From Peronospora farinosa (Eukaryota; Oomycota; Peronosporomycetes; Peronosporales; Peronosporaceae), in contig CANTFK010000173.1 in assembly GCA_947646735.1 (NCBI GenBank), forward strand, positions 186,001 to 250,000: 64,000 nucleotides of DNA, in the 5' to 3' direction. The position numbers were made by a program, and so were the translations under genes. Shown here one piece after another: positions 21,741-32,235 of this stretch. The notes beneath the pieces were generated by a model. That model saw only the letters and a program-made list of their open reading frames with translations. It did not search any database and was not told where the DNA came from. Within the stretch, counting starts at the first letter, position 1; every line of letters starts with the position of its first letter.

Positions 21741-22313
21741 GCATATAATGCATTTTGATACTTCTCTTTAGAGAGGTATTAAGTATGAGCGTTAGAGATA
21801 CGGTATTCGGTAATACCGTATCTTATCGATTGGGATTCGATAAATCACTAACGCTGTATTAAGTACATCATACACAGATGTTTAGACGATACGTCGTCCA
21901 ATAGCAAAGTCTGCATATTATAATTACTATTATAGTAATTAATCTAGTGTAGTGTACTTAGAGTAGGACTATTCATAAAATCTTAAAGCATAAATACAAT
22001 CAGTTCTCATTTTGAGTTTAAGATCACAAGTCATTCTGACTTGTTCTCTTGTGCACTTCATGCGTTGGTTCTCTGAACCTTTAAGCTTCTAGCTTGTTCT
22101 TGCACTCTGTGCTTTGGTTCTCTGAACCTTAAGCTTATTGCTTGCTGACTAAAAGTCTCTCCTACTTCCTTAGAACAAAGTGACTTTAAGTCGTTTAATT
22201 AGTTCCTAAGAACTAAGTAGCTTTTAACCTTAACTCTATTTAGTTCTCTTGAACTAAGAGGCTTTCAGCCTAAAGTCTTCCTCTGGCTAAAGATCTGTGC
22301 AGCTCCGCAACAC
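21741..22313. other. Hairpin-rich non-coding block, possible LTR or non-autonomous element
   Basis: Inverted repeats follow one another almost without gaps. A nested structure has outer arms 21788-21795/21848-21855 (AGCGTTAG) enclosing hairpins 21797-21822 (arm GATACGGTATT) and 21823-21843 (arm TTATCGA). Further stems are at 21921-21941 (TAATTACTA) and near 22028-22046 (ACAAGTCA). GGTTCTCTGAACC occurs twice in two copies of a unit of about 55 bp (22060-22170), and TAGTTC/GAACTA hairpins occur twice after 22200. There is no long open frame. The style matches the LTRs of elements B and D, but the ends are not defined. Confidence 0.5.
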
Positions 22314-22349
22314 TTGCTAACCCGTTTTTCTAATACCATCGTATCGTAC

Positions 22350-22748
22350 ATGGATCTGGAGGGAGGCCACATCACATACAGTATTGACACGCAGGTCATT
22401 GAAGTCGTCATTGGAGAAATGCTGTGGGATCCCCGAGGACGTAAAAACTCTCACAAAAAATGCGATGCACAATTTTACTCTGAAGATCCGTTAGGTGACT
22501 ACGCGGTCACCATTAAGACGCCTACGGAATATAGGCTGGCGATAAAGCACGTCGGTATCGGTATCAACATGAAGCAGACCCCATTGGCAATTCAAGCTGC
22601 CAAGGAGGTGACCAACGTGTCCAAGCTCACCGGTATGATCCAAGCCAAGGCCATCGCGTTTGTCCGCGTGCAATGTGCCGCCAACTCTAAGACCATTGCC
22701 AATGTTCTCAGGCTGATCTGGGCGTTTTCAATCGGCCTAAAGCATTTA
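22350..22748 (+). CDS. Unrecognised protein fragment cut by element E
   Basis: An open frame from the ATG at 22350 (MDLEGGHITYSIDTQV) runs into the left LTR of element E at 22749 and stops 30 bp inside it, giving about 133 residues of own sequence. It looks protein-like (TYRLAIKHVGIG-type alternation, AIQAAKEVTNVSK), but I do not recognise the family. The right side of the insertion (35615 onward) does not continue it. It may be part of the hairpin-rich element to its left. Confidence 0.4.
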
Positions 22749-24195
22749 TGTGGTGGAGTGGATTCTCAAACGACGTGAGAGAACCACAAACACACACAGC
22801 GCCGGACTGCCGACTTACGGAGGGGGTACCGCGATACCGTGTCGTGTTGGCCTTGGGTCTCACCTTGTGTACCCGTCGGCTTGGCTGGTCTTGCTCCTCG
22901 TTAGACGCAGAAGACTAAAAGACTTGGTCCTTGTATGGAGGGACTTGGGGGCCACGAGTGGATATGCTTCACTCGAGCCCAGGGTTTCTTGGGCTCAATC
23001 GACTGGGTCGAGAGCAGTGCACCTGGTACTATGTACCCCTTCGGTGGCTAACGGTTTCTTGGTCTTTCGACCCCTTTTCTTGTTCCCCGCAGGGAAACCG
23101 CTTCCTATAGCGGGTCGTAGAATGGGTACGAACCCACAGGCCAAAATACTTCCTGGGGTTCGTTCGAGCTTGAATCTTACCACACGTCTGTCTTCAACGG
23201 GGGGGGGGGCAAAATAAATCCCTTCCCCGGAACAGGTGGGTAGATCGAAACAAGCTCGCACTTGAGTCTTGACACTAACTTGACACCTCAGGCCAACTAT
23301 CCTGAGGTTCGACTTGCGTTGCTTGAGCCGTCACCTCACCTGACGTCGGTGGGCCAAAGGGTATCCCGCCCGGAATAGGTGAGGTGACGGAGAAGCTTGA
23401 AGGAAGCTCTTGGAGCTGCCACGTGTAATGCAAATTCGAGTGTGTTTATTTATCTTATACCTTGTATGCTTTTCTTGCCTAACCCTAACCCTTTGACCTG
23501 GAAAGTGCCACGTGCCGAATCTTGGAGGAAGGGCTGACTCCTTGGTACCCTGTACTTTCTGTAATCTTCGATATCCTTTGTACCGGTTCTGCACCCTCGG
23601 ACATTGGGCCCTGGTACCCCTGGGCCTCGATACCCTGGGCCCCGGCACCCTGGTACCCCTAGGCCCCGGTACCCTGGTACCTTTAGGCCCCTGGGCCCCG
23701 GCACCCTGGTACCCCTAGGCCCCTGGGCCCCTGTTACCTGGGGTTCCACCTGTCACGGGGGGTCCACCTGTCACCTGACCTGGGGTCCACCTGTCACCTG
23801 GGGTCCACTGGCCACCTGGGTCCACCGTTCACCTGGGTCCACCGTTCACCTGGGTCCAACAGTCACCTGGGTCCACCTATCGCCTGGGGTCCACTGGTCA
23901 CCTGGGTCCACCGGTCACCTGGGTCATCCTGTCACCTGGGGTCCACCGGTCACCTGGGTCCACTTGTTGTCTGGGACCCACCTGTTACCTGGGGTCCACC
24001 TAAGCTGCCCTAGCAGCACTAGTCCTTTGTTCTGTAGTGTAGGACATCCTAGTACCTTCTCCGAACTCGGGACCTTGGACCAGTTCGGGGCCCTGGTCAC
24101 TCCCTGTCACTCATTCAAGAGAGTGACCGAGATCTTTCACGCCAGTTATCATAATAAATACGAAGGGCCCCCCATTTCTCTGGCACTTCTCCACA
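22749..24195 (-). repeat. Element E 3' LTR (1447 bp)
   Basis: It starts TGTGGTGGAGTGG and ends CTTCTCCACA. It matches 34638-35614 over most of its length but is 470 bp longer. The excess is in two arrays: GGCCCTGGTACCCCTGG-type units near 23590-23740 and GGTCCACCNGTCACCTGG-type units at 23755-24000. A CCTAACCCTAACCCT run near 23478 is shared in part by the other LTR. Confidence 0.88.
23755..24000. repeat. Minisatellite inside the element E 3' LTR
   Basis: About 13 imperfect units of 17-22 bp with consensus GGTCCACCGGTCACCTGG. The other LTR holds only one or two units at the matching place (35390-35415), so the array expanded after insertion or was lost from the other copy. Confidence 0.85.
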
Positions 24196-24331
24196 GCTGT
24201 CCCCTGCGCGCTGGTCTTCCGAACTGTGGAAAGACCCCGTGCATCCTTGTCCCGTCTCCTCAACATATAAGTAGGTGTCCATGTGCTTGACGATCTTTCG
24301 TATTCACCAACTCACCCACCCTTTATTTACC

Positions 24332-26582
24332 AGTGACCTCTTCCAGTTCTTTCTCCGACGAACCCCCAGCACCTGGCTGTTTGTCTACTCCTCCACTGCC
24401 TGGACCTGACCCTGCCTTGGTTATTCCGACTGTAGACCTTGTCGGGGAGCCCCCCGATTATGCGAGTGTTACCCGGGCGTGGGAAGCGATCCAGCTGGCG
24501 ATGTAACGAGCCCAAGTTATGGAGACCCTTGCTGACAATCATAGGACCCTCCAGCAGGCCTATCAGGCTGAGCATCGCCGGGCCCAAGACTTGCAGAGTC
24601 GCGTGGACGAGGTCGTTCGATTTGGAAAAGTTGATCTTCCCCGGATCGAGGCTCGAATTCGGAAGCTCGTCCGCGATCATGAAACCGACCAGCTAACCAT
24701 TGCGGAATACCGAGATGCGCTTGCCACCCGGAAGGATTATCGCCTTGAAGTTGAAGCGTCTCGGTCCAAGATTCGGTACTGGAGGGGCCAGTATGAGGCC
24801 ACGGTGACGAGCTTCACACTCCAGATAGAAGAGCTGGAGGCCAAGTTGGATACCACCACGGCCGATCTTCGGTCCACTGTATCTCAAGTGTCACTACTTC
24901 GAGATGAGCTGGCCCGCTCTAAATCCCTCGTGAAGCAAGTCGCCTGCCAACGGGGCCAACTCCAGAAACAGCTGGCCGTAGCTCGGAGCGTCGCGGATAG
25001 ATCTGCCTCGCCTAAGACTAAGGTCACAGGACCTTCCAGGGCTAAAAGATCTAGGTCTCCTACTGCCGAAGTTTCAGCCCCTTCCTCATCGAAGAAGCGT
25101 CGGACCTCCCGTGCCCCAAGTTTCCCTGAAGACGAGTCCAGTAGCAGCGATGAGTCTCTGCTAGCGGCGATGGCTCGGTCACGTGCCTCTCGTCGTCGTG
25201 GTAGCCCGGTGACTTCCGTGGGGATACCCGCTCCAGAGGTGGTGGACTTATCTCGTAAAACGACATCCGGCCCTTCTTCGACGTCCGTGGGATCTACTGG
25301 GACACCCAAGTCCGGTCCTCTCCCAACATCGACGGAGTCCAAACCGGTGGGATCCACTGGGAGACCAAATGTCAAGCCTCTTCCTAAACCGGCGGGGTCC
25401 ACTGGGAAACCAACGAAACCGGCGGGGTCCACCGGGAAACCAACGTCCAAGCCTCTTCCAAAAACGGCGGGGTCCACTGGGAAACCAATGAAACCGGCGG
25501 GGTCCACCGGGAAACCAACGTCCAAGCCTCTTCCAAAAACGGCGGGGTCCACTGGGAAACCAATGAAACCGGCGGGGTCCACTGGGAAACCAACGTCCAA
25601 GCCTCTTCCTAAACCGGCGGGGTCCACTGGGAAACCAATGGCCAAGCCTCCTCCCGAAGTACAGACGTCACCTGCTGCTTCTTCCAGCTCGGAAAAGACG
25701 CCCACGCCTCATTCCGACCTGTTCATCCAGCTTTTCGGTCCTTCTGAGTCCGATACTGAGAGTCTCGACTCTGATGATCAAGGGGTGCCAGCATCCAAAG
25801 GTCCCGCTGGTTCCAGCGCCTGGGGCCCATCCATTCCGGGATACGCCCAGCCCAGTGTGTTCAAGACCGAAGACGTTGCCCCATGGCCCGTCTCTATGGT
25901 GAGCCCCCTTGCGATCTCGCAATTAAGCGTGAAAGACCTGTGGTCCCGCATAACCCTTCCAGCTTCGTGGATGGGTCCGGGACCCCCTTTAGACAAGAAA
26001 TCCAAGGACCGCCTGGGCGAGACTAGTAGTCTCGTAACGGAGTCTCAGATCCGGCTGTTGATGAACTCGCGCCCATGGGAGCAGCAGACGATGTCTGAGT
26101 ATCCTCTCTCGTTCCCCGTAAACGGCTGGTTTGTTGGACTGGTGGAGCTCCACGATGCCTACGTAGACGCATCACGCCAGAGTTTGTGGGAGGACCGGCA
26201 CCGTCTTCATTTCTCCATAGCTCTTCGTTCCGGCAGTGCGTACATCTCCCTCATTTACAACGCCAGGAAAAAACGACGGGCCAAGGCGACACAGGCTTGG
26301 ATGGGAGTGCTGAAGAAGGTCCTGCAGGGGATGGTAGCAGGTCACTGTGACTTGGACATCCTGCTGGACCCCTTCTTCCAGCCCGTTACCCCCACGCGTC
26401 AACTGTCTTACTGGGCCCCAAGGGTCAACCAGGAGAGTTCTCAACCGGGGCTTATGGAGGCGTTGCAGGTGGTGGATGATGTCGAACCGTGGCGCATCTT
26501 TTACCACAAGAACATCCACGAGCATCCCTCTTTCGGGGTTCCCCGTCTCCATGGCAAGTTTTCTCCACCCGACACCGCCTGA
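24332..26582 (+). CDS. Antisense additional ORF of element E (coiled-coil, repeat and C-terminal domain)
   Basis: A frame of 687 codons runs from the ATG at 24519. It extends in phase upstream to about 24332 except for one TAA at 24504-24506, which may be a nonsense mutation in a longer ORF. The N-terminus (residues 1-160) is heptad-rich coiled coil. A Ser/Arg/Lys-rich segment follows, then a tandem repeat at about residues 255-370 built on KPAGSTGKP. A conserved-looking C-terminal region of about 230 residues contains SRPWEQQTMSEYPLSF and GWFVGLVELHDAYVDAS. It lies between pol and 3' LTR on the strand opposite to pol. Additional ORFs in this position, sometimes antisense, are known in plant Tat-lineage elements. 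Its function is unknown; DNA or RNA binding is only a guess from the basic middle. Confidence 0.75.
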
Positions 26583-26844
26583 GGGTTATCACTAGCTTTA
26601 AGTGCATCCTTAATAAGCTGAGATAATGCCATTTTACCTCGAAATCCCTAGCACATTCTCGATTTTCCTCTTTGGTGCCATATCTTAGGTAGGTAGTCCC
26701 TCGGTGTCCTCTACAGGTTAGCAATACTTCACTCTTTTGTTCTGCTGCACTTCTCGAATACATGACTTGACCAATTTCTGTGCATGCAACAAATACCACC
26801 TCCTTCTTGCATCGTCTTGGCCTTCCCAAGACAAACTCTCCCCT

Positions 26845-28255
26845 CTACTCCTCATGGCTCTGCATCACCTCAAAACGATTCCGAGTGACTTGCCTGCGTT
26901 CGTAGTCCTCCAGTAGTCCACCGCAATTGAGGTCCACCTCGTCTACCCACGACGGATCGGAGTATCCTTTCCACTGCACCAGGTATTCACATTGAATACG
27001 ACCATACCGAGTTTTTCTTCCCATGCGCTTGTCAAGAATCATCTCCACTTCATACTCATTGTCTTCCAATTCTGCATCCCAGCTATCCTCTGGTAGCAGG
27101 GCTTCGTCAAAATCCACTCGATCTGTTTCGTCCACCACCAACACCGTATTTGGTCTGTCGGGATATTGCCGAACTAGCTTCAACTTCGAAAGGTGGACCA
27201 ACGGGTAAATGCGGTAATCGGTCCCACTGATATCCAGGCGAGCTGCATGGTCCCCCACCATCTCTCGTACTCGGAATGGACCATGCCATAGGTGGGCCAA
27301 TTTTCGGGCATAGCCTTCCTTGACCCGGTCTAGATACAACCACACCTGAGATTCTGCCTCAATCATGCTATCCGTCACCTCTTCATTGTGGATCTCGGCT
27401 CGACTTTCCATTGCTGATCGCAATAACTCGTTGAATTGTTCCCTTGCCCGGCGATACTGTCGCTGTACGCCATATCGCCACCGGCGGGGGTCACAGTCAC
27501 GCCGCCTGGTACACCCAGCGGTATAGTGGCCTCCAACGTGCTTCGTGCGTCCCAACCATGCACCAGGTAGAACGGAGTCTCTTTTCGGACCCGGTCCTGC
27601 GCCGTGTTCAGCGCAAATGTGAGCCGTTCCGCATATGTATCCCAATCTCTTTGGTCCACCTCCGACACATACTTCTTGATAGCTCGGGTGATCGTCTGTA
27701 CCATCCTTTCCGCAGTTCCATTGGCCTGCGGCCGGTAGGCCATTGTGGCCCGCTGCTTTTGCCCAATCATGCGGTTGAAAGCGCGAAAGAAATCCGACAT
27801 GAAACTTGGTTCCCTGTCGTATTGGATCGCCTCACTGGCCCCAAACCTTCGAAATACACATTCTTCGTACCCTTCTGCCACGGTTTGGGCCGACCTCGAC
27901 GAGTTTGCCTTAGCAATTACATAACCAGTAAACAGGTCCACTCATATCAACAGCTCCATGTTTCCCTTAAACGACTTGGGCAACGATGGAATATGATCCA
28001 TCGCGATGACCTGGAATGGGTAGGTTGCCCGAACATTTCCTGGGGCCTTCCCTCGTAAGGTGGATCCACCTTTTCCGGTCTCACAGTCGACACAAGTACC
28101 AACGAAGCGCTGTACACTTCGAAACAACCCTCTCCAATGGAAATGCCTTCGTATCCGCTGGTATGTGCGGCCGATTCCTTGGTGTCCCCCTTCAAGACTC
28201 TTGTGGTAATGGTGCAGAAAATCTTGTTGTAGGCTTTCGGGTATCACTAGCCGGA
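26845..28255 (-). pseudogene. Element E integrase and chromodomain
   Basis: The zinc finger HYHKSLEGGHQ...CVDC lies at about 28205-28085. The core has AMDHIPSLP (Asp), QYDREPSF (Asp) and ANGTAERM (Glu), a full DDE triad. A TGA at 27942-27944 interrupts the sequence after the first Asp where related proteins have Trp. Near 27480 the frame shifts; the new frame carries LAHLWHGPFRVREMVGD, a GPY/F-type module. The C-terminus (about 27060-26850) is a chromodomain: YEVEMILDKR, CEYLVQWKGYSDPSWVDE. Chromodomains steer integration to marked chromatin. Confidence 0.85.
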
Positions 28256-30790
28256 TCCACCCATCGCGATCCTCTTAAGCTGTCCCCAGACCCGGGCAAT
28301 ACAATAGAAGTCCGTCCTCATCCAAAGCGTAATTCGTCTCGATCTTGCCGCATGCCAACGCCATAAACCGCTCCATTCACCCCGTAAATAGAGCTTCAAA
28401 TCCCGTATCCACATTTCTTCGTCTTGGGCAGCCGAAATTCGCTCAATTCGTATCCGTTGCACCACCTCTTCTTGCACAACCTCTGTCGGCATCCTGGACC
28501 GGACCCGAGACCTCGCGACAGCCGTAATTCGCATTGCTGGGATGGAATTCTTGGGTACCAAGAGTTCAGGCAGACGATTAATCTCTTCGAGGTCTTTCCA
28601 CTCTTCCTCAGGTATTATTTCGACCCCTCGTTGCTGTTGCAGGGCCGCGTTAGCGAGACGGTCTGCACTTTGGTTCCATTCGCGCTTCATGTGTAGAAAC
28701 TCGTGAGCGGGCCAGGACCTGAGTTTTTCCAGGGCCTCCTCCCGTCGTACTGTCAGGCCCTGCGCCTTACACTCGATTTCTCCTCGCATCTGTCGCACGA
28801 CCAGGTTAGAATCTCCACACACTACTAGACGTCTACGCTCCAGGTTCTCCAGTAGAAGGAAGCCCAACAATAGGCCTTCATACTCTGCCTCATTTACTGT
28901 CGCTTCAGTCAAATACTGGGAAGCAGCGGCGACTACCGTCCATTCCGGGAGTTGCCACACAATAGCACTGCAGACTCCTCCCCCACGCTTAACTCGTGCA
29001 GACCCATTGAAACTGACCACGTACAAGACTTCCTCAGGTTCGACTGTAGGAGGAACCACCGTGATAGCTTGGCGCGGATGTCTCTTGGGGGCGATTGAAG
29101 ATAGAATAGAGTCCACATTTTCGCGAGGCGTAATGCTTGCCGCTAATGTTACCAGTATTTCATCTTCGCCCTTATTGCACTTAACCACTTCTAACGTCCA
29201 TTGAGACAGGAGTGCAGTCCAGTTTCCCAGGCGACCTTGTAGACCCGGTGACCGGACTATCCACGCCAGCGTTGAGTGTCGGGTCAAGACCTTAAAAGGT
29301 CGGGTGACCAGTGACGTGTAACAAAGGTTCAATATTCGCAATAGCACCAGCACTTCCTTGTCCACCAGCCCATAGTTGATTTCGTTTGGCTTCAAAGTCC
29401 TATTCGTGAAAGTTACCGGCATATACACCCCTTCATATTCCTGCACCAGGGATGCCGAGATGGCCCACTCGCTAGCATAGACAATAATGACGGGTTCCCG
29501 GTCTGGATCAAAATGGCGGAGGATTGGGGCAGTGGCGATCTTATTCTTTAACATAGCAAATGCTACCTGCACCCGGGCCCATCGGTCCTCCTCCTGGTCA
29601 TCTCCCTGTATGTCCCCAGTCCTGCTTATCCGGTTTCGTAATACGTGGTAATCCACTTCCCTTAGTTCGTACAGGATGGATGCATAAATGGCGTAGTCAT
29701 CCAGGAACCAACTGTAATAGTTAAGACTCCCGAGAAACGACTGCATAGCTTTCAGGGTAGTGGGCAACGGTAAGTCCACCAAGGACTGAAGGTCCTTAGG
29801 GTGGGCCTCCAGCCCTTCCGCTGATACTTGGTGGCCAAGGTAATCTACCTTTTGACAGCCCCATGAGCTCTTAACCGCGCTGATCGATAAGTTCCACTTG
29901 TCACACACCTCCAAAAGTCGTTCCACTTTCACGCATAAGTCATCCCATGACTCCGAGATCACCAAAATGTCGTCGATATAGGACCTACGTCCTAATATAG
30001 ACTTCTTGAGGTCTCCCTCTGGATGGCCCACCTCGAACAGGTCCTCTGGTTTGTCAGATCCCGTCTCTGAGGAAATCGTAAGAAACCCATATAAAGCATT
30101 ATCCAACAGCCGCTGATAGATCTGCGGCGCATTCTTCAGTCCAAACGGCATTCGTCTCCACTCAAAAAGTCCGAGCGGGGTTACAAACGCCGAGATTAAA
30201 CGAGCTCGTTCAGTCATGCTGGCCACCCAAGAACCGCTAGCCATATCCAGTGAGCAGTACCACAGGGCCTTATCTAGGTCTTCCAGCAACTCATTCACGA
30301 GAGGCATAGGATACATTATAAGCCGCGGTAAATCATTCACCATCCGGTAGTCAATGCACAGCCTTATATCCACCCCATTCTTCTTGACAATAATTACAAT
30401 TGGACTGGCCCATGGGGAGGTGGAATGCTGGATTATCTTGGATGACAAGAGGCCTTTTATCAGGTCTGCCAGCTTCTCCCTAAATTGAGGGGCCACCTTC
30501 CGTACCCGTTGGGCGATTGGCCGTGCGTTCCCAACATCAATGTCGCACACTGCTCCTCGAGCCGCCGGGGGTAATGCATTACCTTTTCCCATCAGCAAAT
30601 TTCGTTTTCTCCATATTATCTGGCGGAGGCGGTCTACCCCCTCCTTTGGGTTATCACCGGGGTCTGTGATCTGGATGTCTTCCAACATAAATTCGTTTGT
30701 AGATGGGATGACCACAGGGATAACAGACCAATTTTTGTCGATATCTTCGGCACATAAATCTCCACTCTCGTGAACACAGACTTGGTCATC
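28247..30790 (-). pseudogene. Element E reverse transcriptase with two RNase H domains
   Basis: RT spans about 30560-29850, with CIDYRMVNDL, RRMPFGLKNAPQIYQRLL and the catalytic YIDD of SYIDDILVISE. The following Ty3-type RNase H reads VYASEWAISASLVQE and LTRHSTLAWIV, where catalytic Asp residues are replaced, so it is probably only a tether. A second RNase H of the archaeal/plant type follows (SFNGSARVKRGGGV, EAEYEGLLLGF, CGDSNLVVRQMRGE, NQSADRLANAAL). Its first catalytic Asp is Asn here (AAT for GAT). The frame is open for 822 codons and ends in a shift near 28255 before integrase. Confidence 0.87.
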
Positions 30791-30819
30791 AGGAGTATTT
30801 ACTTCAGCCTTGATGACCG

Positions 30820-30942
30820 GTGGACCCTCTGCTGGGTGGGCCGATGGACCCTCCTCTGGGTGGACCGGTGGACCCTCCTCTGGGTGGACCGGGGTGGACC
30901 CTCCTCTGGGTGGACCGGTAGACCCTCCTCTGGGTGGACCCT
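30820..30942 (-). repeat. Coding minisatellite between protease and RT, carrying a frameshift
   Basis: Four to five units of GGTGGACCCTCCTCTGGG (+ strand) encode VHPEEGPP on the minus strand. One junction at 30891-30894 has two extra G, shifting the frame so that the remaining units read as STQRRVHR and run into a stop. The correct frame resumes into RT (NTPDDQVCVHES). Confidence 0.8.
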
Positions 30943-32235
30943 CTCCATGTCGGTCCTATCCTTCGATGATACTTCGTTGCCCACGCTAGCTCTAGATGGT
31001 TGACCTCTATCGAGGGACTCCCCTCCAGATTCCTGATCTGATGGCAATGACTCAGGGTCCCTCATAACAGACTCTTGCACCGCGTTAATCACTGGCACTT
31101 GGGTCCCCGTCCGTAGCAACATTTTATGTGGAGTCGCGTACTGAGGTTTCTCGACCATCGGACCTTGGTATACTTCTTCTTGAGTGGTTTCTGCATCCTC
31201 CTCGTCGGTGGTTGCTTGGTAGGCTAGATTTTTCCATTCAGCGTACCTCCTAGAACCAACTGACACGAATCCTTGGGCCTGGGGGACCCGGTCCTTAGCC
31301 AGCCAAATGCCCAACTTGGTATCCTCGTGTAAGATCAGGTCCTTGCCACTCACATTGGTGACCCTCAAGAATTGGCGATGTCCATGTCGTTGGGTCATCG
31401 TAGTTACCCTGTCTCCACGGGTCATCCATAATCTCCACTGTTCCGACGTAACCCTCTTCAGCGGAACCTCGACATATTTTGTTGCCGGTAAATTCGCGTA
31501 CTGGCCCAATTTTACCTCAGAAATATGGCCGCTATACAAGGTCTTGCGACCTGTCAGCTGTATTCGAACTCCGTCTGTCAAGCAAATAGTTCCGTTCGCC
31601 ATGTCCAAGCGAATTCCAGCTGGCACCATAAAGTCCATTCCTAGTAGCACATCCTGGCCGGCATGGACCCGACCCACTCATTGAAGAATATACTAGTACA
31701 CCATTCAGCGTTATCTTGATCTTCGTTCGCCCTTCCGTGGTGTAAACTGCTTCTCCAATGCCCACGCACTCTTGTTTTCGCTTGTGTTAATCTGGCAGCC
31801 TGCCTTACGAGCAAAGGCGATATCCAAAATAGATATCTCGGCACCAGAATCAAACAGTAGATTCGCACGAATATTGTTAACTTTCCCAGAGGCCTTGGCT
31901 TGCTTAAACCACTTTCCTGGGGCATCGTGTTTCCAGTATCCTCTTGACTCTCCCGGCAATAAATCCAATGTCATCAGAGTCTCTCCTCGGGAATAAACAT
32001 GAGGTACACACGCATTGGCCACAGCAGCAACATAATTAATGCAAAAGTCCGATGTATTTCCAATCAATTCATCCAACTTATTGACCTTCTCCACGGGGTG
32101 TTTCTCCACAAATGCATAAATGCAACAATTAGAACGCTCGGCTCGTACCAGATTCAAACCTGGCGAGCGTTCTGATTTAGCATCTCCTCCGCCGCCTCGG
32201 TCAGCTGTCCCGCGTGTTTGGTCGGGTTGAACCAC
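30943..32235 (-). pseudogene. Element E protease and linker
   Basis: The aspartic-protease active site LLFDSGAEISIL lies near 31865-31830 in the 32235-31711 frame. The second half continues in another frame (31677 leftward) with VLLGMDFMVPAGIRLD, the flap-to-C-terminal part of retropepsins. A shift near 31690-31720 separates them. The polar linker downstream ends in the HPEEGPP repeat. Retropepsins cleave Gag-Pol; here the enzyme could not be made in one piece. Confidence 0.75.

Noticed and set aside
23478..23492. CCTAACCCTAACCCT, a telomere-like motif in the element E LTR
   Set aside because: It is only two units long, occurs at the same place in both LTRs as part of their sequence, and is no sign of a chromosome end.
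24884..25705. A 273-codon minus frame opposite the antisense ORF of element E
   Set aside because: It is the complement of the KPAGSTGKP repeat and of a GC-rich coding frame. Its repeats (VGFPVDPAG) follow from the repeat on the other strand.
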